Positions 33,785 through 42,777 of a DNA stretch of 64,000 bases are shown here, piece by piece; position 1 is the stretch's first letter; every line of letters begins with the position of its first letter. Below the pieces are notes generated by a model that ran no database searches, was not told where the DNA came from, and saw nothing but the letters and a program-made list of their open reading frames with translations. The stretch covers positions 2,666,001 to 2,730,000 of the forward strand of contig NZ_LT629737.1 of the NCBI RefSeq assembly GCF_900104765.1, in the 5' to 3' direction. This DNA comes from Gillisia sp. Hel1_33_143. GTDB taxonomy: Bacteria; Bacteroidota; Bacteroidia; Flavobacteriales; Flavobacteriaceae. The translations under genes and the position numbers were made by a program.

Positions 33785-33821
33785 CGAAATTACAATAATC
33801 TACCAGAGTAGATTCTACTCT
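33785..33821 (-). promoter_or_regulatory. CDF promoter with 17-bp palindromic operator
   Basis: AGAGTAGA-T-TCTACTCT at 33805-33821 is a perfect palindrome. It lies 12 bases upstream of a -7-like TAATTTCG (minus strand, 33785-33792), in the place of the -33 element. A repressor or MerR-type activator site is likely. Confidence 0.55.
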
Positions 33822-34021
33822 ATACGAACTTTAAATATTATTTGACATTTAAAAAATTCTAGTAAGCTAGAAATGAGTTATTTTAATTATATTATGGAGG
33901 GGAGAGGCATGCAACAAGATAATATTTAATATGTTATACCTAAAACCTGTAAGGATGGTGTATAGATCGTTGAAATTGAGGTGTACTTCAAATTAAAATC
34001 AATATTATATTTTTAAAAGCT

Positions 34022-34555
34022 ATGAAGAATCAAGCATATCTAAATATTGCGCGTAAGGCATTCGTTTTATCTTTAAATCTGGTATTGTTACTAGTAGTAG
34101 TATCTTGTGGAAGTTCTTTCCAGACTAAAGAATCTAAAGAAGCAGAGCTTAAGAAAATTTCAAGAATTATGGAGGGAGGTACTTTTAGTATAGAAAATGA
34201 ATGGGCGTATCCTTTTAGTGGCAGTAGAATTGATCTTATAGGCAATCCAAACTTTTTCAAAATAGATGGAGACAGCGCAGATGTAAACCTTCCGTATTTT
34301 GGAGTTAGACAATTTGGAGGTTTTGGAGACCGCGGCGGAATTATTTTTAATGAACCTATTACAGAAGTAAGTATAGAACAAGGAAAGAATGCCAAAAGTA
34401 TGGTAATGAAATTCAATGCGAAACAAGGCACTGAAAATCTTCAGTTTTATGTAACTATATTTCCCAATAATAGAACTGATATTTCTGTGAATAGCTCTCA
34501 ACGAGACATAATTTCATATCAGGGACATATAAGATCTACCCAAAAAGATGAATAA
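34022..34555 (+). CDS. DUF4251-family lipoprotein
   Basis: 177 residues. An unusually long N-terminal signal region ends in the lipobox VVVSC (Cys29). The body matches DUF4251: GTFSIENEWAYPFSGSRIDL, LPYFGVRQFGGFGDRGGI and ISYQGHI near the end. The domain is common in Bacteroidota lipoproteins of unknown function. Predicted location is the periplasm or outer membrane. It stands alone between two gene-poor stretches. Confidence 0.8.
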   Translation: MKNQAYLNIARKAFVLSLNLVLLLVVVSCGSSFQTKESKEAELKKISRIMEGGTFSIENEWAYPFSGSRIDLIGNPNFFKIDGDSADVNLPYFGVRQFGGFGDRGGIIFNEPITEVSIEQGKNAKSMVMKFNAKQGTENLQFYVTIFPNNRTDISVNSSQRDIISYQGHIRSTQKDE

Positions 34556-34972
<417 letters not shown>

Positions 34973-35431
34973 CTAGATCGAACCATATTTATTAATTATA
35001 GCCATTTGACCTGCATGATACGTTGTGTGTGAAATGATACGTCCGAAGGCTTCTGCTTTATTCTTTTTTCCAAACTCTTTGGTTTCAACTATGGATTCCC
35101 AATCTTCATCATTTTGCTTTTCAATAACTTTTTTTAAAGTTTCATATGAGTTGTGAACATAGTTTTTTAATTCTTCAAGATCAGTCCATTCACCTGTATC
35201 TTTCTGTGCAATAATTGTCTTGGCAGTGACTCTCACTTCTTTCTCTCCAAACACATTTTTTGAGAAGAGCAATTCTACCTCTCCAATATGCCGTATTAAG
35301 AAACCTAAGCTATTATTGCATGGTGGTAAACGCTTTTTTAGATCGCTTTCCAAAATATGTTCTATTTGACTTGAAAATCTAGTTCTTGCTTCTTGCCAAA
35401 GTTCTATAAATAATCCAGATTTTGTTTTCAT
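34973..35431 (-). CDS. DinB-family metal-binding protein
   Basis: 152 residues, four-helix DinB/YfiT-like bundle. The metal-binding His residues fit IRHIGEVE in helix 2 and the HTTYHAGQM pair in the last helix. The family includes thiol S-transferases; in bacillithiol-producing bacteria such as this one some DinB proteins are bacillithiol transferases (inference). No signal peptide. Stands alone. Confidence 0.82.
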   Translation of the reverse strand: MKTKSGLFIELWQEARTRFSSQIEHILESDLKKRLPPCNNSLGFLIRHIGEVELLFSKNVFGEKEVRVTAKTIIAQKDTGEWTDLEELKNYVHNSYETLKKVIEKQNDEDWESIVETKEFGKKNKAEAFGRIISHTTYHAGQMAIINKYGSI

Positions 35432-35688
35432 TTCTTTTTTAACCTAAATTACTTGTTGTTCCCAAATTAAGAAATGACAATTATCAATTTATATGCATTA
35501 AGCATCCCTATTCGCTTCAAAAAACAGGCCTACATCAAAATTTTAAAGAAACTTTAGTGATGCTTATGGTTTTTAAATAGAACTCAAGTTATATAAAACA
35601 GAATTGTTCAAAATAGCTAGTAAAATCGGGTTAAAATAATCTCCATTAAGTCGTGATCATAATCCTATCTAACGAATTTTTAAATTCT

Positions 35689-35696
35689 TAAATTTG
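35689..35696 (+). promoter_or_regulatory. -7 promoter element of the redoxin gene
   Basis: TAAATTTG, full match to TAnnTTTG, 31 bases before the start codon at 35728. Confidence 0.45.
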
Positions 35697-35727
35697 AAAA
35701 CTATTATAACTGAAGAACGATTTATCA

Positions 35728-36177
35728 ATGAATGATCAAATAGCATCCATAAATGTTTTAGATCTAGATGGCGCTGCTAAAGATCTCATGACCCTCTATA
35801 AAAATAAAGCTCAGTTACTTATCATTTATAATAATGATTGTATTGGTTGTACAGGCCGAGCAATTCCCTTGGCATTTGAGTTTCAACAAAATTTTCCAAC
35901 ACTTCAGGTAGCCGGTATCCATTCTAATTTTGTAAACAGAGAGGCAGATAAAGATGCTATTAAGAGTATTTTTACAAGTGGTGAAAATCCATTTCCTATT
36001 TATATTGATAAAGATCATAAAGTATTTGATCAATTTAACGCTGAAGGAACACCTCAATGGCTACTTATTTCTAAAGATGGTACTTTGTTTCGCTCTGTAT
36101 TTGGATCTCAGGAAAATGCAAAGAACAGATTGTTCTATGCCATAGAAAATCTTTTAGAAACAGATAGTCACTTTTAG
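35728..36177 (+). CDS. Cytoplasmic thioredoxin-fold redoxin (TlpA/AhpC-like)
   Basis: 149 residues. A thioredoxin fold with an active CxxC (Cys38-Ile-Gly-Cys41 in NNDCIGCTG), AGIHSNF and cis-Pro loop GTPQWLLISKDG. It lacks a signal peptide, so unlike TlpA it acts in the cytoplasm, probably in thiol exchange. It is 57 bases before the ThiE-like gene; shared transcription is possible. Confidence 0.8.
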   Translation: MNDQIASINVLDLDGAAKDLMTLYKNKAQLLIIYNNDCIGCTGRAIPLAFEFQQNFPTLQVAGIHSNFVNREADKDAIKSIFTSGENPFPIYIDKDHKVFDQFNAEGTPQWLLISKDGTLFRSVFGSQENAKNRLFYAIENLLETDSHF

Positions 36178-36234
36178 ATAGATACAATTAATACTACCTT
36201 TTCAACATTCTAATTTTAGTATAATTTTTCAATC

Positions 36235-36870
36235 ATGATCATACCAAAACTTCATTATAGTTCTCAAGGAAATTCTCCAAAAGAACATCTAGAAAACATT
36301 CAAAATGCATGTACTTCTGGTGCAGAATTAGTACAATTAAATTTACGATCTGTTTCTGAAAAGAAATATTTGAAATTTGCTGAAGCTGCGAGAGAAAATA
36401 CTTCTCATTTCCAAACCCGATTAATTCTTACAGATCATTATAAGTTAGCTAAGACGGTTAAGGCAGATGGTGTTTATAGTATTCCATCTGGGTCCTCCCC
36501 TGCTACAATTAGAAAGATCTTGTATAGCTGGCAGAGTATTGGAGCAACAGCACATACGTTGCAGGATTGTGAAACACTAATTAATAGCGAAGTAGATTAT
36601 ATTGGTTTAGGTCCATACGCTGGTGATGATTACGTTGCTGCGGCACTTGGTATTAATGGATACAAAGCTATAACCGATGTTTTAAAGACCAATACGGTAA
36701 TACTAGCTTATGGTAATATTATGACAGCAGACGTACCAAGTCTATTAAATAGCGGTGCCTCTGGAATAATGCTCTCTACTGAAATTAGCGATAATTTTAA
36801 TCTTATCAGGAAATATAATCAACTATTGTCAGCTTCTGCTGTTGCAGAGCAAAAACATACTTTTAAGTAA
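36235..36870 (+). CDS. Divergent ThiE/TenI-like TIM-barrel protein
   Basis: 211 residues with the strand pattern of thiamine phosphate synthases: QLNLRSVS, LILTDHYKLA, ADGVYSIPSG, VDYIGLGPYAG, ILAYGNI, ASGIMLSTEI. Several ThiE catalytic motifs are altered: QLRxK is QLNLR, DGVHLGQ is DGVYSIP, GPxFxTxTK is GPYAGDDYV, and GGI is GNI. It may be a TenI-like or salvage enzyme. No other thiamine gene is nearby. Canonical ThiE activity is doubtful. Confidence 0.6.
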   Translation: MIIPKLHYSSQGNSPKEHLENIQNACTSGAELVQLNLRSVSEKKYLKFAEAARENTSHFQTRLILTDHYKLAKTVKADGVYSIPSGSSPATIRKILYSWQSIGATAHTLQDCETLINSEVDYIGLGPYAGDDYVAAALGINGYKAITDVLKTNTVILAYGNIMTADVPSLLNSGASGIMLSTEISDNFNLIRKYNQLLSASAVAEQKHTFK

Positions 36871-37048
36871 AACAGTATCCAATTTTTAAAATTTTTATAT
36901 GAAGGATCAATCTGCTGTTAGGTTTTAGCACGTTCAACTACCAACATACCTTACTGATCTCCTTCCAGTAGCAATATAAATTTTCTCCCTTTCTAATCAA
37001 TTTAACTGGAGTTGAAATGAAACACGTTAAATTTGATTTAAAAAAAAG

Positions 37049-37076
37049 AATGAACGTTCATTTTTTATTATCTTTG
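37049..37076 (+). promoter_or_regulatory. TetR-type operator and core promoter of the nitroreductase unit
   Basis: Perfect palindrome AATGAACGTTCATT (37049-37062), then -7 element TATCTTTG (37069-37076). The same palindrome and nearly the same core promoter are found at 49217-49248 ahead of a TetR gene. Confidence 0.75.
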
Positions 37077-37158
37077 TCTCAGATTTGAACAGATGCTTGA
37101 TTTGTAAATCATCTAAAGTTCAGAAACTTAAAAACAACAATTTTAAATAATAGATAGC

Positions 37159-37791
37159 ATGGAATTATTAAATAAACTAAACTGGAGATATGCTGCAAAA
37201 GCCATGAATGGTGAAAAAGTAGCTGAAGATAAAATTCAAAGAATATTAGAAGCAGCAAGATTGGCTCCTACTTCTAGCGGACTACAACCTTTCGAGATCA
37301 TGGTAGTAAAAAATCAGGAGATCAAAGAAAAAATTAGACCTATAGCATGGAATCAATCTGTAATTACAGACTGTTCTCATTTATTAGTATTCGCAGCCTG
37401 GGATACTTATACCGCAGAAAGAATAAATCATATGTTCGATCTTACCAACGAAATTCGCGGATTTAAGAATGAAGGTTGGGAAAATTACCGCCAGATGCTC
37501 TTAGATTCCTATCCTCAAAAAGATGAGGAAGAGAATTTTAATCATGCCTCTAAACAGGCATATATAGCATTTTCTCAAGCAATTATTGCTGCCGCCTTTG
37601 AAGGTGTAGATGCAACTCCTGTAGAAGGTTTTGATCCAGCCGCAGTAGATGAGATTTTAAATCTAAGAGAAAAAGGACTTAGAAGTGCGGTGCTTTTACC
37701 ATTGGGATATAGAAAAGAAGAGGTAGACTGGCTGGTAAATCTAGTTAAAGTTAGAAAATCTATGGATGAACTGGTAACCGTAATCGAATAA
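37159..37791 (+). CDS. NAD(P)H-dependent nitroreductase-family oxidoreductase
   Basis: 210 residues, NfsB-like flavin reductase (LNWRYAAKAMNGEKV; AARLAPTSSGLQPFEIMVV for FMN binding; LPLGYR near the C terminus). It reduces nitro compounds, quinones or other electrophiles using FMN. It is first in a unit with the YqhD-type alcohol dehydrogenase and lies behind a TetR-type operator. A role in electrophile detoxification is inferred from that context. Confidence 0.88.
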   Translation: MELLNKLNWRYAAKAMNGEKVAEDKIQRILEAARLAPTSSGLQPFEIMVVKNQEIKEKIRPIAWNQSVITDCSHLLVFAAWDTYTAERINHMFDLTNEIRGFKNEGWENYRQMLLDSYPQKDEEENFNHASKQAYIAFSQAIIAAAFEGVDATPVEGFDPAAVDEILNLREKGLRSAVLLPLGYRKEEVDWLVNLVKVRKSMDELVTVIE

Positions 37792-37840
37792 CATTAAGAT
37801 TAAGTCCTATATCAATTCAGAATAAAAAAAGAAAAAGAAA

Positions 37841-39001
37841 ATGAACAATTTTGATTTTAAAAATCCAACCAAAATTATTTTTGGGAAAGATAGTATAAAA
37901 AAAATTACAGAAGAAATTCCCGATAACGCAAAAGTTCTTTTGCTTTATGGTGGTGGAAGTATTAAAAAGAATGGTATTTATAATAAAGTAACCGCAGCTC
38001 TTAATAAGTATGAATTTATAGAATATGGCGGTATTCCGGCTAATCCTGAATATGCGGTATTAATGGAGGCCTTAAAGGTGATTAAAGAAGAAAAAATTAC
38101 CTATCTATTAGCTGTGGGTGGTGGTTCTGTTATAGATGGAACTAAATTCTTATCTTCTGCTGCTTTGTTTGAAGGTGATACTCCTTGGGATATCTTAACA
38201 AAAAACATAAGAACAGAAAAGGGGATGCCTTTTGGAACGGTTCTAACCTTGCCTGCAACAGGTTCTGAAATGAATTCTGGAGCGGTGATCACCAGAAAAG
38301 AAACTCAGGAAAAGTTAGCCATGGGCGGTCCTGGATTATTTCCTGAATTCTCCATTTTAGATCCTGAAGTAATATCTTCTATCCCTCAGCGTCAATTAGC
38401 AAATGGTTTAACAGATGCTTTTACACATGTTCTTGAGCAATATATGACGTATCCTGTTGGAGCTTTACTTCAAGATAGATTTGCTGAAGGAATTTTGCAA
38501 ACTCTTGTTGAAATAGCTCCAAAAATACTTGAGGATCCTACAGACTATAAAGCTGCATCTAACTTTATGTGGAGTTGCACTATGGCTTTAAATGGATTGA
38601 TTCAAAAAGGAGTTCCTACAGATTGGGCGGTACATGCTATGGGACATGAGCTTACTGCTTTGTATGGAATAGATCATGCTCGTACGTTAGCGATAATTGC
38701 ACCTAGCCATTACAAATTCAATTTTGAAGCTAAGAAAGAAAAATTAGCTCAATATGGAGAGCGTGTTTGGAATATTACAGAAGGAAGTGTAGATGATAAA
38801 GCAACTGCTGCAATTGAAAGAACAACAGCTTTCTTTCATGAATTGGGAATAGATACCAAGCTTTCAGATTATACCAAAGATTATGAAGGAACCGCAGAAA
38901 AAATCGCTAAGAGATTTACAGATCGCGGTTGGGTAGCTTTAGGTGAACATCAATCTTTATCTCCAGATAAAGTGGAGAAGATAGTTAAGATGGCGTATTA
39001 A
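37841..39001 (+). CDS. yqhD: YqhD-like iron-dependent NADPH aldehyde reductase / alcohol dehydrogenase
   Basis: 386 residues. The sequence runs parallel to E. coli YqhD from NNFDFKNPTKIIFGK through VGGGSVIDGTKFL (nucleotide binding, GGGS) to the metal ligands in GLTDAFTHVLEQY and HAMGHELTALYGIDHARTL. These enzymes reduce short-chain aldehydes such as butanal, acrolein, glyoxal and lipid-peroxidation products with NADPH. It follows the nitroreductase gene by 49 bases and shares its operator. Physiological direction is therefore more likely aldehyde removal than alcohol oxidation. Confidence 0.88.
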   Translation: MNNFDFKNPTKIIFGKDSIKKITEEIPDNAKVLLLYGGGSIKKNGIYNKVTAALNKYEFIEYGGIPANPEYAVLMEALKVIKEEKITYLLAVGGGSVIDGTKFLSSAALFEGDTPWDILTKNIRTEKGMPFGTVLTLPATGSEMNSGAVITRKETQEKLAMGGPGLFPEFSILDPEVISSIPQRQLANGLTDAFTHVLEQYMTYPVGALLQDRFAEGILQTLVEIAPKILEDPTDYKAASNFMWSCTMALNGLIQKGVPTDWAVHAMGHELTALYGIDHARTLAIIAPSHYKFNFEAKKEKLAQYGERVWNITEGSVDDKATAAIERTTAFFHELGIDTKLSDYTKDYEGTAEKIAKRFTDRGWVALGEHQSLSPDKVEKIVKMAY

Positions 39002-39029
39002 TAGGCTTGTTCATAAACCAAAAATAATA

Positions 39030-39057
39030 ATAAAGCCATCTATTTAGATGGCTTTAT
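39030..39057. terminator. Bidirectional terminator
   Basis: 13-bp perfect stem ATAAAGCCATCTA / TAGATGGCTTTAT at the convergent junction of the YqhD-like and SDR genes. Confidence 0.85.
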
Positions 39058-39084
39058 TTAATTAGTATCAATTCAATAAATCAT

Positions 39085-39906
39085 TTACTTTTTAGAAGGA
39101 TCTACTTCTGTAGATTTGATCTCATATTGATTGTTCTGATATTTTTTACTCATTTCCACAAAGTCTTCTGGTAAAATGGTTCTAAATTCATGAGAATCTA
39201 AAGGTATAACCTCCACCATCTTATCTATCATTTCCTGAGGATCAAATTGGTTCTCTGCCATATTCTTAGCCGCTTCTTCAATTTTCTCTTTTGGAGTAAA
39301 ATGGAAATCTTCATCGAACCATTGCAAATAAGAATCATAAACTCTATCGTTAAATCCTGTTTTATAGGGACCCGGATTAATAGCAGCCACAGAAACTCCC
39401 ATTGGTGTTAGCTCATCTCTAAGAGATTGTATTATCGCTTCCAATGCATATTTACTGGCATTATAAGCACCTAAATATGGAAAGGTAGAAAGTCCTGCTA
39501 CAGAAGATACAAATACTAATTTACCCTCTCCCTTATCTACCATCTTATCTATAAATGGTTGTGCAAATTCTAAACTAGAGAATACATTGGTTTCCATCAC
39601 TTCTCTAATTAATTCAACAGGCATTTCCGAGACCGGTCCTGAATGTCCAATTCCCGCATTGCTAACTAAAATATCTATATCTAGATCCCATGCTTTTTGA
39701 CAATCCATAGCATCTAAAATATCCAATTTAATGATCTCGATAGTATCTTCCAATCCCTCTTTCTCTATTTCTTCTAAAAGCCTGGTTTTCTGCTCCCATT
39801 TATGAACTCCTGCAATCACATGATGTCCTTTTTTTGCTAATCCTAAAGCAGTTCCTTTTCCTAATCCGGATCCTGCACCTGTAATTAAAATTGTTTTCTT
39901 GGTCAT
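39085..39906 (-). CDS. Classical SDR-family oxidoreductase
   Basis: 273 residues. Cofactor motif ITGAGSGLGKGTA, structural NAG in VSNAGIGHSG, catalytic Ser in VSSVAG and YNASK (Tyr and Lys four apart). It is a normal NAD(P)-dependent SDR with no substrate clue. It is cytoplasmic, monocistronic, ending at a shared terminator. Confidence 0.88.
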   Translation of the reverse strand: MTKKTILITGAGSGLGKGTALGLAKKGHHVIAGVHKWEQKTRLLEEIEKEGLEDTIEIIKLDILDAMDCQKAWDLDIDILVSNAGIGHSGPVSEMPVELIREVMETNVFSSLEFAQPFIDKMVDKGEGKLVFVSSVAGLSTFPYLGAYNASKYALEAIIQSLRDELTPMGVSVAAINPGPYKTGFNDRVYDSYLQWFDEDFHFTPKEKIEEAAKNMAENQFDPQEMIDKMVEVIPLDSHEFRTILPEDFVEMSKKYQNNQYEIKSTEVDPSKK

Positions 39907-40277
39907 GATTTTTAATTTTAAACCAATATAAAATGATAGCTATTGACACTATTATATTTTGGGACATTTTAGGATCGGTATTAACTAGATTTTATAGATT
40001 TTGTCAAAATTAATTTAGGTTTTCATTGTTTCATTTAAAATCAACTTATTTAATTTTTTATCTAGCACAGGCATTATAAATATTTAACTGAAATAATCCT
40101 GCCTTATATCATTATTAAAGCCAATTATCTTGAGATGTATCGTAACTTAAAAAAAATCCAATGATGATAGCTACCTGCTAAACTCCACAAACGTGGAAGT
40201 AATTCAGTATCATCTGGAAAGTAGTAAAACGAGTGTTTAAACATCATCTGGATATAATTATCTATAAATAAAATATT
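39907..40277. other. 371-bp gene-free stretch with repeat motifs near its end
   Basis: No ORF. The 3' part holds ATCCAATGATGAT (40156-40168) and two copies of ATCATCTGGA (40209-40218 and 40243-40252). Each copy can pair with the first block. A small TCCAC / GTGGA hairpin lies between. The rest looks unstructured. Confidence 0.45.
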
Positions 40278-40643
40278 ATGAGCGAGATAGCCACTTCAAA
40301 AAAACAGATCACATTTTATTATAACTCTAATTCTGGATTAGCAAAGCAAACTTTGGCCTATGCAAAAGCTGAAGGATTACCTATCCAAACCATAGATCTT
40401 ATAAAAACCAAACTTACCGGAACTCAGATTGTAGAACTAGCAGATAAATTAAACATACGTGCTGCCGATCTGGTAAATCAAGAACATCCATTCTATAAAA
40501 CCAATTTTGAAAATCATAATTTCTCTACAGATGATTGGATAAAAATGATCCAAAACAATCCTGAAATTATGAATCAACCCATTGCTATAAGAGGTGATAT
40601 TACTATTTTAGTAAAAACTCCAACAGATATTATTAATATATAG
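40278..40643 (+). CDS. ArsC/Spx-fold protein lacking cysteine
   Basis: 121 residues. The thioredoxin-like ArsC pattern is evident: ITFYYNSNSGLAKQTLAYAK (where catalytic Cys normally sits), LTGTQIVELADKL, ADLVNQEHPFY, WIKMIQNNPEIMNQPIAIRGD. The active-site Cys is replaced by NSNSG, and the whole protein contains no cysteine, so it cannot be an arsenate reductase. It lies 12 bases ahead of pta in one operon. A regulatory or structural role tied to acetate metabolism is a guess. Confidence 0.65.
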   Translation: MSEIATSKKQITFYYNSNSGLAKQTLAYAKAEGLPIQTIDLIKTKLTGTQIVELADKLNIRAADLVNQEHPFYKTNFENHNFSTDDWIKMIQNNPEIMNQPIAIRGDITILVKTPTDIINI

Positions 40644-40654
40644 ATTAAAAGTTA

Positions 40655-42772
40655 ATGACCAGTAAGCCAACTAACAAAGCCATATACATTACCACTACAG
40701 AACCCAACAGCGGTAAGTCTATTGTCTCTTTAGGTTTAATGCAAGCGCTCCTAGGAAAGGCTGCAAAAGTGGGATATTTCAGGCCAATTATAGACGATTC
40801 TAAAACCGGGAAGATTGATAATCATATCAATACGGTTTCCACCTATTTCAATTTAGATATAGATTTTAATGATGCTTATGCTTTTAGAAGAAGTGAGGTC
40901 ATTAAGATGAAAAATGATAATAAGGATGAGGAGATCATTAGAATTATTATTGAAAAATACAAAGCGATAGAAAAGCGTTTCGATTTTGTACTGGTAGAAG
41001 GGACTAGTTTTGTTGGAGAAGGTTCTATAATAGAATTTGATATAAATGTATTGATCGCCAAAAATTTAAATGTTCCTGCCATTATTTTAGCTAGTGGTGT
41101 TGGCAAAACATTAGATGAATTGGTAGGCAACCTTCAAATGGCCTTCGATTCTTTTAAGGATAAAGGTGTAGAAGTACTTAGCATCATAGCTAATAAAATT
41201 GAAGAAAAGAATCAGGAACTAATTATTTTATCATTAAAGAATAATTTACCTAAAGGAGTACTTGTAAATGCCATTCCGCTAAATCCTATTTTAGGGTCTC
41301 CATCTATTAAAGAGATCGTAGATGTTTTGGATGGGAAAGTGCTCTTTGGAGATGCCTTTATTAATAATCAGGCTGGTAATTTTAGTGTGGGGGCCATGCA
41401 ATTGCCTAATTACCTTAAGCATTTAAAAGAAAATGGATTGGTAATTACACCTGGAGATAGAGCAGATATCATACTTGGTGCACTTCAGGCAAATGTCTCT
41501 GAGAACTACCCTTCTATTTCCGGTATTTTATTAACCGGAGGATTAATTCCAGAGGACTCTATAATTAAGCTTATTGAAGGATTGTCCGACATAGTTCCTA
41601 TTGTTTCAGTTAATGGTGGAACCTATGCTGTTACTAATACTATAGGAAATATAAAATCTCAGATCTATGCAGGAAATACGCAGAAGATCACCTCCTCCAT
41701 TCAGGATTTTGAAAAGTATGTAAGTGTAGATGCTTTAGTAGAAAGGCTTATTACTTTTAAATCGAATGGAGTTACACCACGAATGTTTAGATACAATCTA
41801 CTGAATCAAGCTAAAGCTAAGAAAAAACATATAGTGCTGCCGGAAGGACTGGATGAGCGAATTTTAAAGGCCACGAAGCAGCTTATAGATCTAGATGTAG
41901 TAAATATTACACTACTTGGCAATAAGAAACAAATTGAAGAAAAAATAGCTACGTTAGAAATTGCATTAGATGTAGATAAGATCATCATTATAGATCCTAT
42001 TGAATATAAAAATTTTGATGATTATGCCAATACCTTATATGAATTAAGAAAACATAAGAATGTAAATCTTGCCATGGCTAAAGATCTTATGGAAGATGTT
42101 TCATATTTTGGAACCATGATGGTGTATAAAGGAGATGCAGATGGAATGGTATCTGGAGCTATTCATACTACGCAACATACTATAGTTCCTGCACTACAAT
42201 TTATAAAGACGAAGCCAGAAGCTTCTATTGTCTCTTCAGTTTTCTTTATGCTCCTGGAAGATCGTGTTTCGGTTTATGGTGATTGTGCTATTAATCCTAA
42301 TCCAACATCAGAACAACTGGCTGAAATAGCAATTTCATCTGCCGCTACCAGTAAAGCATTTGGAATAGAGCCTAAAATAGCCATGCTCTCTTATTCTTCC
42401 GGTACATCTGGAGTTGGAGAAGATGTGGAACGTGTTAGGAGAGCTACGGAAATTGTAAAATCTAAAAGACCAGACTTAAAAGTAGAAGGTCCTATACAAT
42501 ATGATGCTGCAGTAGATATTAAAGTAGGTAAGTTAAAGCTACCAAATTCTGAAGTTGCCGGCCAAGCCAACGTTTTTATATTTCCAGATCTAAATACCGG
42601 AAATAACACCTATAAAGCGGTTCAAAGAGAAACAAAGGCATTAGCTATAGGCCCTATTATTCAAGGTTTGAACAAACCGGTTAATGATCTTAGTAGAGGT
42701 TGTAACGTAGAAGATATTTTTAATACAGTAATAGTAACAGCTATACAAGCACAAGAAGTTCAAAATAATTAA
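40655..42772 (+). CDS. pta: Phosphate acetyltransferase, long form
   Basis: 705 residues, three-domain Pta. The N-terminal P-loop-like AAA_26 domain (TTEPNSGKSIVSLG) and a DRTGG middle domain precede the catalytic PTA_PTB domain from about residue 380 (HIVLPEGLDERILKA; MVSGAIHTTQHTIVPAL; LSYSSGTSGVGEDVERV). It converts acetyl-CoA and phosphate to acetyl phosphate and back. It is 5 bases before ackA, forming the classical acetate pathway operon, with the cysteine-free ArsC-like gene in front. Confidence 0.96.
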   Translation: MTSKPTNKAIYITTTEPNSGKSIVSLGLMQALLGKAAKVGYFRPIIDDSKTGKIDNHINTVSTYFNLDIDFNDAYAFRRSEVIKMKNDNKDEEIIRIIIEKYKAIEKRFDFVLVEGTSFVGEGSIIEFDINVLIAKNLNVPAIILASGVGKTLDELVGNLQMAFDSFKDKGVEVLSIIANKIEEKNQELIILSLKNNLPKGVLVNAIPLNPILGSPSIKEIVDVLDGKVLFGDAFINNQAGNFSVGAMQLPNYLKHLKENGLVITPGDRADIILGALQANVSENYPSISGILLTGGLIPEDSIIKLIEGLSDIVPIVSVNGGTYAVTNTIGNIKSQIYAGNTQKITSSIQDFEKYVSVDALVERLITFKSNGVTPRMFRYNLLNQAKAKKKHIVLPEGLDERILKATKQLIDLDVVNITLLGNKKQIEEKIATLEIALDVDKIIIIDPIEYKNFDDYANTLYELRKHKNVNLAMAKDLMEDVSYFGTMMVYKGDADGMVSGAIHTTQHTIVPALQFIKTKPEASIVSSVFFMLLEDRVSVYGDCAINPNPTSEQLAEIAISSAATSKAFGIEPKIAMLSYSSGTSGVGEDVERVRRATEIVKSKRPDLKVEGPIQYDAAVDIKVGKLKLPNSEVAGQANVFIFPDLNTGNNTYKAVQRETKALAIGPIIQGLNKPVNDLSRGCNVEDIFNTVIVTAIQAQEVQNN

Positions 42773-42777
42773 TAAGA

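Noticed and set aside
34030-34431. Antisense ORF opposite the DUF4251 gene
   Set aside because: The sense frame has a lipobox and a family match; the antisense has none.
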